Source: Symbiodinium sp. CCMP2592
Lineage: Eukaryota; Sar; Dinophyceae; Suessiales; Symbiodiniaceae
Assembly: GCA_905221615.1 (NCBI GenBank)
Contig: CAJNDT010005457.1
Coordinates: forward strand, 496,356 to 560,355
Direction: 5' to 3'
Length of the DNA: 64,000 nt
Under the pieces are notes generated by a model, which saw only the letters and a list, made by a program, of their open reading frames with translations, made no database searches and was not told the DNA's origin. The position numbers were made by a program, and so were the translations under genes. Below, piece by piece: positions 40,615 to 54,900 of this stretch (position 1 is the stretch's first letter; each line of letters starts with the position of its first letter).

Positions 40615-42527
40615 GCTACAGGAAAAGGAGGTCGCGACCTTCCCACGACTCTGCAAAAAGCTGCTGCAGCGATCATTAGCAAAATTTGACCATGCTTCCA
40701 AAATGCGAAATCCACAGCTCTGGACTCTGGACACGAAAGACTCTGCACATCAGACTTGTCACCAAGCCAACAGTTCACATTCTGGGACGACTCGAATAGC
40801 TGGCTTCCTTTCACACTCACAGACCATGTCACACGTGTGGCCTGAATTAAAGCACTGCATCTGTAGACTGTGTAGAGGACACCCCGACCATATCCAGGTC
40901 GTGATGTGACTATCTGCCAGAGGATGGAGCATTGCAAGGGCCGCAGTGGCCTACAACTGGACCTACTTCGCAACTAGTCAGTATGCTTCTGAATGTCGCT
41001 CCTGGTTTGTGAACATCGAGAAAGTTGAAGTGCCAACAAGCAGCCTAACGATATCTGTGAGACCCGGCCACACTTCCATGCTCTGCTGAGCTGGTGTTTT
41101 GCACACCAAATCCTATAGCTGCACACAGCTGGGAACTGCCACAAGGCAGCTGCTCTGCTACGAGCTGCTACGACTTGTAGGACTACGACGAGATTCTCAA
41201 TCCTTTGCAGAAGCAACAGCACAAAGAGACATTGGAATCGATGGCGCAATTGCTGGAACATTCGGAAGCCCATGGCCCCCTATGGGCTAGTCACTACTCA
41301 CTAACCGAGTCACAAACCGAGTGTCAATGTAACTAGGACCACTAGGACCTAGGACACTAGGACCGGGACCAGGACGAAAAAGAATCCGTCTTTGCACTGC
41401 CGTCATTGCAGGATCGCTACGGCCGCTACGTGGTAAAAGCAAAGCACTAGCCTAGCCAAGGGACCAGCAGTCGACACGGGACCGTGTGGCACCGGTTTCA
41501 AGAACCCACCATCTGCAACCTGTCTAGAGTCTAGAGTCTGAATCTAGAATCCAAAATGAATCTAAAGTAAACTAAACTAAACGTCTCGCAGCCCGCCCTA
41601 GTCCTAGTCTTAATTATCCCAAAACAGGAACCTCCGGGCCAGCCCGCATCTCGAGCTCTGTCCTACCCTTGGCAGCGCAAGTACTACCAGACTACCACGT
41701 AATAATCTACGAATCTACGAACCCAAGGCTCCAGCTGTGCTGGAAACTGCAATCTGTGAAACGAAAAAACAAGTTGGTTCCGCCACGGCGTTCTTCAATG
41801 CAAAACAGCACTGCAGCGCAGTGCCTGCATTGCTGCCTGCTCGAAGTTTCGTCGACAAAAAACTCACATCGGTATGCCCAAAGGAATCTTTGGACTCTAA
41901 GCTGTTGTGCCGGCTGATCTCACAGACAGATCTCCCATTGAAACGTAGACGTAGAGTTATCATATCGCAGTAATTACATCGCAAAGCTACACTATCCAGT
42001 GTCGAGAATAAGCTTACTCAGTTAGGCTCCTGCACCCACTCCTTTACACTCTACACCCTACACTCTACACTACACTGTGCACTGTACACTGCAGTAGACT
42101 CTAGTAGACTCGACTCTACTCCGCCACGGCGTTTCTAATTCCTTCTCTTCCTCAATGTCACCACACCTGTACGACAAGAGTTACTAGTTACTAGTAGCAC
42201 GACTACGACGAAACGACGACTACTGCAACTAGCAGCTGGCAGCAACTAGCACTAGGACTTCCAGCATCTTCACTGTTGTGAACAACAGCAACTACTAATG
42301 AGTTTTTTACTAGTGGTACTACAACTCGAGCTACTAGCGCTACTACTACTTTTACTGTTGCTACTACTATTAACTTCTACTAATAATACTACTTACTTGC
42401 TACTACTACGACGACTACTGCTACTACTACTACTACTAATAATAATAATAATAATACTACTACTACGATAAAAAAGGAATTAATAGCCTAGCCATAATGG
42501 TAGCTCAGTAGTGGTACTCGTAGTGGC

Positions 42528-42558
<31 letters not shown>

Positions 42559-42559
42559 A

Positions 42560-42594
<35 letters not shown>

Positions 42595-42916
42595 ACTTTA
42601 GTAGTAGTAGTAGTAATAAGAATAAGAATAAGAATAAGAATAACAATAGCAAGACCCGCAATTTAAACTTATAGTAACATAGTAGTACTAGTGTACCAGT
42701 AGCAATCTTAATAAAAGGAATAGTTAGCGGCGATAGTAATAAATAGTAGTTAATTAAGCAGTTGTTGTAGTATAGTAGTTAGTAGTAGTAGCAGTAGCAG
42801 TGCAAAATAGCAGCAGAAGTCACTATCACTATGAGATATCACTATCACTATCCGATCCAGCTCTGCTAGCTAGCTGCTAGCTAGCTGCTCCAAATGAGGA
42901 CAGCCGCAATCTAGAC
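40615..42916. other. Intergenic spacer between methyltransferase and unknown gene
   Basis: No supported frame. It should hold the promoter of the gene starting at 40614, but no motif is recognisable. Contains TCTAGAGTCTAGAGTCTGAATC-type runs near 41520-41590 and simple triplet DNA from 42180 to 42860. Confidence 0.5.
42400..42655. repeat. Triplet repeats (ACT)n, (AAT)n, (TAG)n, (AATAAG)n
   Basis: Runs of TACTAC, AATAAT, TAGTAG and AATAAG in succession, about 250 bp, in the intergenic spacer. Confidence 0.9.
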
Positions 42917-45900
42917 TCAGACCCTGTCACTGTTGGCCTTCAGAATGCATTGGCACCACAAACAAGTGGCCACACTCGGCAAAGCCATCCCTTGCCCTGC
43001 CAGCTGCCGGAGGCTGTGCACAGACATGTCGGTCGGGATCACCATGTCTCGAGGATGGCCATGCTGAAACATCATCTCGCGTGCCGTAATCAATCGGCGC
43101 AAGCCCAAATGGATCTGCAAAGTGGAGCTGCACAAAGTATGATTGAAGCCACTGTCGGGCGTGATGAGGTTGCCCCGGTTAGGATTCTGACTTACGTTGA
43201 CAATGAGAGTCTTGCAGGCCTTCCTGATGGAAGCAACACTGACAGCCGACCTTCTTTGCCCGGGCTTCAGCTTCTGAAGCACTGACAGGTTCAGGATTGC
43301 CATGATCCGTTTGTTCTTCTGCAACCCACAGAGCTTCAAATTCTTGACTTTCCGAAGCACATCGACAGAATCCGAAATGCCCAAACGATTCTGCCACTCA
43401 GCGATCTGCACCTGCCACTGCTGCGGCCCGCTTGCTGGCCCTGCAACACGGCGAGTTGTCTCCTGAGAATCAAAACCGAAACGGCCACCAGGTTCATACT
43501 GACGTAACAGGAGACGTTGGAAGCTTGGAGACTGCTGCACTACGTATAATGTGTTGTTTTCGGGCAAACCTTAATGTTCTTCCGAGCCAAGATTATCTAT
43601 TTTTGATTCTAGATGCTAGCTACTAATCACTGACTAATCACTACTGATTACTGGTTGCTGGTTACTGCCGACTGATTGAAATTTTCAAGCCTTCTGACTG
43701 CTACCAGACCTACCACCGACATGTAATAATACTGCCATGTGGCAGGACAGCCCAGCACCAGCCCCCCAATATTCCGGCCGGCCCAGCCCGGCCCGCCCGG
43801 CCTGGCCCTCCCCCCAGCCCCCAGCCCAGCCCAGCCCAGAAGCCTGGCCATTGTGGGATGGGAGAGGCCATCACTGCCGTATTCTTTTTGTATTTTGGAG
43901 CCATGAATCTGGCCCTGCCCCCCCCCTGCGGGTTCGTATTATTTTCGTATTGGTTTTCGTATTTTTTTTGTATTTTCCCTAGGAAAATACAAAAAAAATA
44001 CGAAAACACCTACGGCCCAGTATTTCCAGATACGAAAAAAATACGGAAACCAATACGAATCAAATACGAAAAATTTATGGCACCCAAAAGCCTGAGCCTC
44101 GGGGAACTGGTCGGACCTTCGTGGGGATCCAGGCCAGCACCCTCAGCTCCTGGCAGCCCTTCCCCCCCACCAGGAAGGGGCGGGGGTCTGGTGACCCTTC
44201 CAAGGCCTGAACGTACACTCTAAATGGGAGGGCCCCCGGTCGTCCCCCACCCACCCCTCGCCCCCCCTCCCCCCCTCACCCGATCTCACCTCCCGGCACC
44301 CTACATGTCTGTGTCTCTTCTGCTTATGCAATAATAGGAAGCTTCGCAAGATGTACCTGCACACCCATATCCACATCACTGGCCCAAACCCACATACCCT
44401 GTGCTTTCTGTTTCAAATACACAGGCCCACAGACACACACACACACATACACACACACACACTTCAATCCTTAACACAGAAACACACAAGCAAGCACACA
44501 GAAACACAACACACACACACACACACCCTGAAACCACGAAACACGAAAAGAAACAAACAACCCTGAAATCGACGATCTTACTGAGTTAGACTGAATCCTG
44601 GAAGCCGAACACACTGAATTGAAGTTGTCATAACAACAGTAGAGTCCGTAGAGATCACGGTCGACGACAGCAGCTACACTCCAGCTGAATTCCGACCGGT
44701 CATACCCAACATTATGAAAACTGGGTTGTCCTCCTCCCGCTCCAGCTCGGCCAACAGAAGAGGATCGTCGCCGTCCAGCAGCAAGCGCTCCAGTGGAAGG
44801 GGCTCCAAGCTTTTTTGTCGTGCATGTATGGCCTGCATGGCAGCACGAACCCAAATTCCCATCTGCATAAGCCGTGTAATGATGCAGCTCTGGTATTGCA
44901 CGGTGATTTTTCAAGGTAACATGCAGCAAACACAAACTCAACTTTCCTGGGTACGGTGACTGATGCACGGCTATTCCGACGGCCTCGACCATCTTCTTGA
45001 AGCAAGAAGCCTCCTCTCTCGAGTACGTGTCCTTCCTGAAGAAGTTGATGTAGAGCCTGGACAGGAAGCAAGGGAGGGATTCTCCAATACAGAATTGACA
45101 AAGCCTACTAACTAGTTTTGGGACTAGGCTAGTGACTAGACTAGTGACTAGTGAGTAGACTAGTGACTAGTGACTAGTGAAAGAGGTTTAAGGCCTGGGG
45201 GACTCCATGGGTGAGTGCAGTTAGTCATTCGGTTAGTGATAGTGATAGTGGCTGTTTCTGGATGTTGCAGGTTTGCGGGTGAAGGCTTAAGGCTTACACG
45301 GGTGAAGGCTTAAGGCTTAAGGCTTACAGGTATCGGGCTTGGGGTTGTAAGCCTTCCTGATGATTGACTGTAAACCATTCAGAAAACAGGGGTTGCTCTC
45401 ATGCAAGATGTTCTCAGACCGAGGTTGGGCAAGGCCACTGAAGCAAAATGTTCTCAAACCGAGGTTGGGCAAGGTGTTTGAAACAGTGGGATATCTTCGG
45501 AATACACCGGCAGAGACTCAGCATTATCCAGTAATTCGGGACCGAGCTACTGAGCTACTACTTACTACTGTTACTACTGGTTACTACCGGAACAATCTGC
45601 AATCAACTATAGTAATAGTAATAGTAACTACAATGTAACTGCAAGTAACGACAGCTGCCTTTCGATCTCAAACCGAAGATGAACTGCATTCAAGCCGCAA
45701 ACCGTCACAGTTAACCAAACCACCCTCCCAGCTCCAGCCAACACAAACAGGCTATCAGATAGGGCGACGTTGCAAGCCACAACAAACAGGATTGGGATAG
45801 GGGCAACACTTATTAGTTACAGCAACTACAGCCGCATACTCTGGACTCTTCAGTCCGAACCACATGATCAACCACGAAATAGAGTTACACAGCTGCACAT

Positions 45901-48900
45901 GTCATTTATCGATTCAATCACTGAACTGACTAAGGAGCGCTGCAGCTACCGGCTCAGCTCAAATTGCTAAAGCTGGAATGATGTGCTAGGGAAACAACGT
46001 CCTGTCCGAGATATCAGAACACGACGCCCGAACAAGTTGCACATGATGGAAAGAACAAGCTCTGGACAGCGCACGGGATTTTCATGCAGCACGGCTCTTG
46101 TACTTCTTCCTTTCACCGATGTCTCGAACGATAGGCTCCACGCCTTCTAGGACAGGTGCCGGCACGTGGCCTGGATCCTGGGCCACTTCTCCGTCTGCAA
46201 GAGCAAAAGCAGCCTCCCCCCGTACGAGCCTCCACTTGTTCCAAGCCCAGTCATGGACTTGAGCGATCTTGTCAGGCCAGTCTGCACGAGTGAACGTTCT
46301 CGAAAAATGCTTCTGTTTGTAAATGCCCTGCCATGCAGCGTGCTCAACACCAAACTTCGCCTGGAAGCGATGCTCGTTGAAGTCTATATACATTCTGCAT
46401 TTGGGAGGCGACATCTGTTCCATCAGCTCCTTAGGGGTAACGTGCACGCGAGGGCCGCGAGCATGAGGGACGGGGTCACGGCGTTCTTCAACCCCAACTT
46501 CATGGGCAGCACCAGCAGCACTGCGAAGCTGAGGGGCTTCATCTGGCAGTTCGAGCTGCCTTTCCTTGCAACTCAAGTGTTCGTTCGTCTTGATTGGGAA
46601 AACTTTTTATAACTCTACACTCTAGACTCTAGACTCTCTCTTATTCATTCAACTCAAAACCTTCAAGGGCCCGGTAACCAGGTGAACATCAGTGTTCGAA
46701 CCACAAAGCAGCGTCTTGTCTAGTCTAGTGGCTAGAGAGCATCTTGCCCGCTATAGTTATAAACTATAGACTCTACACTATAGTCATTATAGATACTAAA
46801 GACTATAGACTCTACAAACCATAATGCCATAAACCATTCCAGTGACTATGCCGCACAAAGTATAAATTATATCATAAAATGATAAAGGCTTCCCGTGACT
46901 AACCTAGGACCTAGGACCTAACAATACTAAGAACATAACACATTCGAAACAGTTATGGGCCTGGGGCCTAGGGATGGCATAGGCATAAGGCCTCAGGTCG
47001 AGGGCCTACCCGAGGAGGGCTTCGTGGCCTAAGCTTCAAAAGACAGCAAAAACAGCACTGACACTGACTATGCCGACTATGCTCCTCAATCGTATCTTCA
47101 TCGACCACACTGATGTCGGATGGCAATGGGGGATCGTCGTCAAGCTCACGCTCAGGATCTGAATCTGGTGCCTCCTCTCGACTCAAAAGGTCCGAAGCCT
47201 CTTTCAACAACCCCTCTGCAGCATCATGCTCGGCAAGCTCATGGTCCGAGAAAACACCAGCACCCGGCGGAGCTTCAGGAACCACCGCAGAGTCCGACCC
47301 AGAAGGCCTAGCAGTTGGCCTAGCAGCACGGCCGCCTGGGCCTTGTGAACGGCGGCTGTGTTGCGGCGGCGGATTGGCTTGCTCGGCCTTCCACCCCTGC
47401 CAAACAATCATCTCCGGAATCTCATCATATGGGCTTGCCTGAACACAGGCCGGCGAAAGTTCATTCCGTGTCAGTACCTCGCTCGTCGACCGGAGCTTGA
47501 AGACTCGTAGTCTCCAAACCTGTTCCAAGTCCAGGTTCGCCTTGAAGAATTCGAAGGAACGAAACGATTGGACAACATCCTCTCCTGCCTGTCCTTGCTG
47601 CAAAGCAGATAGCTTGACGACATGGCCAGAGCTGTTGAAGTCAACCAAAGTCATTGGTGTAACACTGAAAACATGAGTGGTATGATTGATGTACCCGACA
47701 TGCAGCCAATGGGTTTCGGAAGCTGCTGGCACAGCCTGTCCTGCATCCAACAGGATCTTGTCTGCAACAGAAGCCCAAGCCGAATCTGCTTCCGCTTCCG
47801 CAAGTGGCTGCCCATACCGGAAGCTTCCAACGTCAGGATCACCATTCTGAAGCCGAAAAATGAGCATGGCCCGATCCAGAAGCTTTCTCGCTTCCGGGTG
47901 CACAGGCTTCTTGCGCTTGCTGTCTGATGGCTGCACTGCCTCACCGACCTTCCGCTTTTGCCGCACTGCTTGCACAAAGGGCCGCAGCAACTTGGACAAC
48001 TTGGAATGCATCGCGAAGGCTTGCAAGCCCTTCCCTGCATGAACACAGAATCCAAGTGAACAGCACACGCTTGGCTGGAAAGCACCTGAGACGTCCAAGG
48101 CTGGAGCAGCACTCTGCCTAGTCAATGTGCATCTGTTGGACCAGCTTTCATCCAACATGGCATTCAAACCCATGCCGTGTCCTTCGTTCTGCTTGGACGT
48201 GGGCTTGAACAGCTCCTGGGGCAAAAACATAGAATCACACCCGTCGCTGTCGCAGCTAAAGTTTCAGCTAAAAAGCAGAAAATGTTGCGGCTTCCTGGAG
48301 TCAAACGAGGCGTTGAGGTTCGGGCTACTGAGCTATTGGTTATGACTATGACTATGACAGACAATGACAGACCGACCAAAGTACTGAGCTATTTCACAAG
48401 GCATCAGGAGCAACGTATGGATACGATCACCCTACTCGGTTTCTATCAGGAGCAAGGTATGGATACGATCACCCCACTCGCTTTCTTCAGGAGACGACTA
48501 CCTAGTGACCTAGGGACCTAGTGATTACCGGTGACTACCTGACTACCACCAAAACAACCACACACAGACAGGATCATTGTGGTAAGCATGCCGCTATGCA
48601 ACCTCAACAAAACTCTTCTCCTGGCAAAAGCCGTCAGTTGGAACCAAGAACTGAGCAACGGCAGGCTGCCCAGGTGTGAAGACGAAGGCCTTCCCGATCT
48701 GCCCAGAAATCCGGTCTGCTCGAGCCAATCCAGACTCTGTGTGGTGAGGCTCCAAAGCTTCAGAACCGGCAGTTACAGCAGCATCGATCGCTTCAGCCTC
48801 CATGTTTCTGTGCTTCGTGCGTGTCCTGCTCACAGAAGCGAGCGCGGAGAGCTGCAGCTGCAGCTCCTTGTCAAGTTCCTGACCATTTGCACAGTTTGCG

Positions 48901-51900
48901 ATGGCCTCTGCACTGGCCTGGGCGGAGCGGCCCAGAGCTTCCACCGCTCGCTCTTTGTTTTCTCTCGACCGTCTGGCACGGCCTTCAGGCTGCGAGAAGC
49001 TTCTCTTGCCTGCCCTGTGCGCCATCTGTCCGAGCACACCCAAATTCTTGGCTAGTTCAAAGTCCGCAGTGCGGGCCGCTTTCGCGGCATGGTACTCTCG
49101 CCTGATTCGTGCCATATCTCGCTTGGTCCATGGAGCACCCCTAGTTCGGGCTTTGAGGTGAAGCCAAGCTCTCCAAGATCCGCCACCTTGTTTGGATCTG
49201 CGGGGCTTTGCGGGCCTCCCGACTTTTTTGGGCTGCTTCGGCGGCTGGCGGAACGGCTGTCGAAGTAAGGCAACCCGACGAACCACCCAATGTGCATTCG
49301 CACAAGCATAACTGGTGACCCATGTGTGCATGGACTTGCTGAGAATATTCCTGCGGATTGTACTGTGGTTTCTCTCCAAATCCAGTATGTCAAGCTGAAA
49401 ATGTTGTGCCAGCACCTGCAGCATTTGCTGCGCAAGCTCTCCTTGGAAATCCGCAGGCTCAGGGAAGGTACTCATGAAAAAATGTGTGATCTGGTCGTGC
49501 AAACACCTTGGCAAATCGCAAAGCTCCTGCGCACCGCCAGCTAATGTGCGAAAAAGGACGAATGGAGATCCAGCACCGAGGCTCCATATCAGCTGCTGGG
49601 CAGCACACAAGCTGACAGACAACATTCGGAAGGCCAACGATCGAATCGCATCTGTGTGAGCATCATCTGGCAGCCCTGGCAAACACGAAGACAATGTGTC
49701 AAGCACATGCTTCGTGAAAACAGTCTGTAGCTTGCCAGAGAAAAACTCCACGACCCGGTGCAACCTCTGCTTGCCCTGGCTCGATTTCTTCATCTGTTCT
49801 TGCACAAAGGCCACCGATGCCAGATGCACCAGTGTGTACAGCAAGTGCAAAGAGGCTTTCATGCAGACTCTCATGCAAACAAGCACTCCAGCGGGGGAAG
49901 ACATCACCCAAGCTAATGCTTTGCGTCGGTTCATTTTGTTGAACTCATGCCACGATATATCTGGGTTTGACTCGGGAGGCATGTCATCTGCTGCAGTGCC
50001 CAAGTCTTCCTTGTTGTTGAAAACATAATCCGCAAAAGAACACTAACAGTCACTAACACTGTCAAATTTGAATAGAAGAAAGTTAGTATAGAGTATAGTA
50101 TAGTAGTAAGTAGTAGAGTCCAGAGTATAAACAGTATAGAGTCAGAGTATGGATAGACGGATAGAGTCAATATAAGAAGTAATACTCCAAATATGTTAAA
50201 CATGTGCAAAATATACCCCCCTGTATACCAAATGTACGCATTCAGCTAATACTACTGGGACTGAGCTACTGAAGCTACTGAGCAGCTAGTAAGCTACTCA
50301 GCTACTCCTGCTACTAAGCTTGGTAAGCTTCAGGAACATCTGGGTCCACAGCATCAAAGGCCGAGTCAGCAGATGTATCTTGGATCGGCCGACTGCCTAT
50401 GACATCTGCCACCGCCGCCCATCCTTGGGAACTTCCCGGGACTTCTGCAGCAGGGCGAGACCTCGGAGCCGCCGCAACGACGGCAGGAATGCCTGTAGAC
50501 TGTGCCCACGTCTGCACAAGTGGCACAAGAAGGCCGTGGTGTGTGCTCAGCAGCCCCGCCCAGGAAATCCCATCCTCGCCTCCGAGCCACTTGCTCCTGT
50601 TGAAGTACGGCATCTTGTGCGGCAGAAGCGCTGCAGAGACATGTCGTACCCAGGAGTCCAAAATCGCATCCTTGGTAACCTCTGGGTTGGCCGTCCAGTA
50701 GGTGATTGTCGCCTCATCTTGCAAATCGCCATTGACCAGAGAGGAGAGAATCATTCTCTGCTTTTGATGAAGCAACGACCGCTGTGTTTCTGCGCCCAGC
50801 GGCAGAAACAGCTCATGCAGAGCTTCGCGATGTGCGACACAGTGACTCGGTGGATCACCATGACGCACAATCAGCTTCTGTGCCAGGATGGCACAGAGGA
50901 TCTTCCGCAGCTCGGCCGTCGTCCCGGCTGGAGCCATCGACAAGCTAAGTGATAGGAGCCCACTGATATGTCCGGAAGTCAGCTTGAACTGAGCTGATTG
51001 GATAGCAGCAGCCTTGTGAAGAAGACAAAAGTGATGGCTTTTGATATACTCGCGCTCTTCGGATTGAAGGGCTCGCTCGGCACTGATGTTTGCCGCATAC
51101 CGATCTGTGCACACCACATCTACCAGCATCTTCGATCGCTCTTTGAGCTGTTGCGGTATTTGAATCAAGGATTGAATTTGCCGCTGGCTCTCAGCGATGT
51201 TCTCCTTCGTCGTTTTGTCCAGCACGTGGAGCCACGTAGGACAGGAGCCATGAACCTCCTGGTACTCGTACTTGTCGGCATCAACACGGCGTCGAAGCAA
51301 CACCACGATGCCCAGTTCTGATTGCATGACCTTCGCCTTCCCAGGAGTTGTCTTGGCAGGTTGCCCAAGCACCGGCGGCGAGCTCTCAGACTGGGTTGGC
51401 ACCGGTTCCTCTTTCAAGCGCAAGTTGAAAGGACTCTCGTCGTAACGTCGTTTGCGAAGCACTGCCAAAGGTTCAAAGCCTTGCTCAGCCATGTCGTGCA
51501 GTCGCTGTAGTGTCACCGACCACAAAAACCCAGAAGCTTGCAACATCGCTTCTGCTGTTCGAAAGTAGTCCTGCTGTACATACTGGTACTGCTTGTTTGC
51601 CTCCAAAGCTTTGATTGCCCATGAACTCACGTTTGAAGACGTACTCATGACCTGCTCGACAGGGTTTGGCATGCCAGGCAAAGACTTTTTGGCCAACTGT
51701 TGGTCCACATGCAAGCATAATCTCTTTTGAATCGGGTTGACATCGGAAGTCAAAGCTAGCAAAGCAGAAGCTCGCTCTTCCACCTGAACTCCCACAACAG
51801 CATCTGTGTCGGGTTCAGCTTGTCTTGCCGCCCTGCAAGACTGCAACTGCTCTTCTTGAGCAGCGATGTCTGCCCTGATCAGTACACTGCCTCTAGGACG

Positions 51901-54900
51901 ACCGGCCGATACACGGGGCACGACATTTGCTGACGAAGCTTGCCGCACCGACGGCTCTGCTGCAACATTTGCAGCTGCTATATCCGCTTCAGTCGCTTCA
52001 GTGTCTGAATCGATTGCATCGGCGACTGCATCCCAACCCATGCCATACTGGGCGAATCAAGAACATGGTGAGACCCACACAAAACGACTAGCTGACTAGC
52101 TCTCGCATTACTAAAACCAAGGCATGAAGCTGCTGGCAGCACTGGGTCCCTGGGTCCTCGTGCTCTACGACTCTACAATGATATCTGCTACTGTTACTCA
52201 TCTGTCTGACAAACGTTCCCAATGCCCTGGACTCCTAGACTCTAGACCCCAGGCTTTTCGGACTCGATTTCCAGCAACTTGGTGGTGCGGTTGAATTGTC
52301 TGATTCATAGCACAATTTTCTGGAGAACATTTTGGGCGTTTTGCACTTGCACATGCATAGCTGACAATGCTGCGAATGCATCGGACTCATGCAAATCTGA
52401 TCTGCACTAACCTTGCAACGACTCTCATGACGATGACTCGGCAACCGGTGCAACAGGCCACCAAAACTAATCACCTGGAAGCCTAGTGGCCTAGTCTGGT
52501 GAGCCTGCTCAATCTAGTCAATGTTTTGTCAATCTTTTCTACAGTGTACAATTGTACGGTCTGCAAGACCACGACTACGCGAATCGACAATCTGACTTTA
52601 CACCAACATCTGGGTTTTACAGCTATAGCAGACTATCGCACTATGTCAGAAACCTATGACCCATGACCTGCAAACGTACAGTCCTACAGCATCTGGAGTC
52701 TGTGATCCTGAGCGCTCTAGCAGCTAATCTAGCAACAGCTGCAGCTACTCTAGCTCTGGACTCTAGGCTCCAGAAGCTAGTTGCTGGTAGTACTACTAGT
52801 AGTAAAGTAGAAAAGCCGAAGAATTCCAATCGAACTGCACAACACTTCGGATGTCCAGCCTGCTCCGAGCAAGCTTCACCCAGATCGAGAGCTCGCACTT
52901 GATGACGACGATCCAGTAGCCGCCCTTGGTGAACTTGCACTCGCCAAAGCCGTCGATGAACCTCGCGATAAATTTGGGCAAGGGCGGCTCGGCGGCTACG
53001 GTCAAGGCTGGGGCTAGGCCACTAGAGTAGTCACTAGAGTCACTAGAGTCACTAGAGCCTAGGGCCTAGAGTCAGTGCGTGTGACTTGGGGACGGTTCAA
53101 CGGTTAAACCGTGACGAAAGATTCAGCAGGTTTAAGGGGTGACGAGTAAGTCAGTCAGTACTTTTATCACATCTACGACTCTACGACCTACTAACGTACT
53201 TGACCGATTAACTAGACTCTAGTAACTAGACTCCTAGGTCCTAGGGTCCTGGACCTGTTTCAAATCTACCGGGTATCCACCGGACCGGCCAATCCCGGGA
53301 TACGAGCACCTATGACAATGTAGAGCTGAAAGCTGTTCTTCAGTCATGTGATCTGGTTAGATTCGGTTAGATGATATGAAGTTGATGGGCGATGGTCACC
53401 CCCTTCCAACTGCTGCAGTGCAAGTCGATACAATCTCAATATAGTCGCTAGCCGCTAGGACTTATTACAATTGACTACTGACTACTACTACAAAAACTAC
53501 AACTGCATCTGCAAGCCGATTAGCTGGCGAGGCTCTCAACTGGCAGTGTAGTATGGCCGCATAACCGCTAGCCGCCGCTAGCCGTGAAGCCCCGTTCCCC
53601 AACACCAACAACCCCCTCCCGAGAACAATGGAAGTGGCGACACCAAGAAGCAAACCCAGCTCAACTGCACTGGCATGCCGGAACCGCGTCTCGGGACGGA
53701 CCTATTCTTGAGGTACTGTAACCACCTAGTAACAAATAGTAGCGGCAGGAGCGAACCACAAGACTCACTCAACAGTAGTAATAATGACCTATAAATAATG
53801 GATACTGGATACGGCTGAACCTAGTTAAAAGTTTCCAATTCGTTTTTGGGTAAACCGTAAGGCTTTGGGACGGCAGGAAGTTTGATTGGTGACAATGAGT
53901 GAATAATTAGTAGTTAGGTATCCAATTAATGAGCAAGTAGCAAGTTATTACTTATGTTCGGCGTATAGGTATAGGGTCCCGCGATTTTGTGCCAGTAGCA
54001 GCTCAAAGGCCAGGACTTGGCAGCACTATGGCCATACACTGAAACTCAAAACCTACAGACCTACAGTGTCCCACATGACCTTTAGTACAGTGCTGATGGG
54101 CCGGACCTAAAGCTTGGACCTAAGGACCTCATGAATTTACACGACTTGCTCGCCCCGCCTCTGCAAGGGCGTCTCTGATGTCGAACAATCGAAAGGCAAT
54201 CCGAACCCTGCAGTCTGCTCCATCACTGCAGTCTTTGGCTCAAAAGCCTCGAAAGCCTTGAACACATCCACGAAAGTCGTGGCGTAACTCTTGTGACTCA
54301 TGACACTGTCCTGATGGAAGCGCTTGCCTCTCATCCTGCTGAAAGGGTTGCACGGGCTGCCACAAACCAAGAGGTCAACATCTGCAGAGCGCTCGGAACT
54401 TCTAGACTGACGAAGCGAAGACTCATGCGCAGAAACTTGCATCTGAAGACTCGTGAACTGCTGCTCGATCGTATGGTTGGCAGCTTGAAAGCTGCGGAAA
54501 TCTGAGTCCGGCTCTGACGTCGACAAGCATCGGAAAGGAATGCCCAACTCCTGGACAGATGCAACTGTCGGGCTATGATTTCCGCATGTAGGAATGAGGC
54601 TTTGGGGGGTTTGCTATGGTCTGACACTGCAGAATGACGTGTGAAACTGAAGTTTAGCACTATAGTATAGCTGCTAGCTGCGAGATGCGAGCAGGTAGCC
54701 GCTTGGCCAAACGTCTAAGAGTCTAAGAGCTAGGTGCGTAGGAGCCCGGATTAGCGCAGAAGCCAACAAACCGAATGATTGAACTGAACTGCAGTCCTTG
54801 AGTGCAGTTGCTTCCGTGCACGCCCCGCTGCAGCAAGAAACCAACTGAAGCGGTTTCGCACTGTCTGCTGAGACTTTGTAGCCTAATGCCAATGCATGTT

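Larger units (their letters stand above)
43462..44949. other. Methyltransferase intron with GC-rich, fold-back and CA-repeat DNA
   Basis: Between exons 4 and 5. Contains the fold-back at 43934-44070, C/G-rich GGCCCAGCCC runs (about 43745-43855), C-rich CCCCTCC runs (44160-44300) and a CA repeat (44432-44530). No gene. Confidence 0.5.

Noticed and set aside
44351-44589. His/Thr repeat frames on the plus strand
   Set aside because: Translation of a CA dinucleotide repeat.
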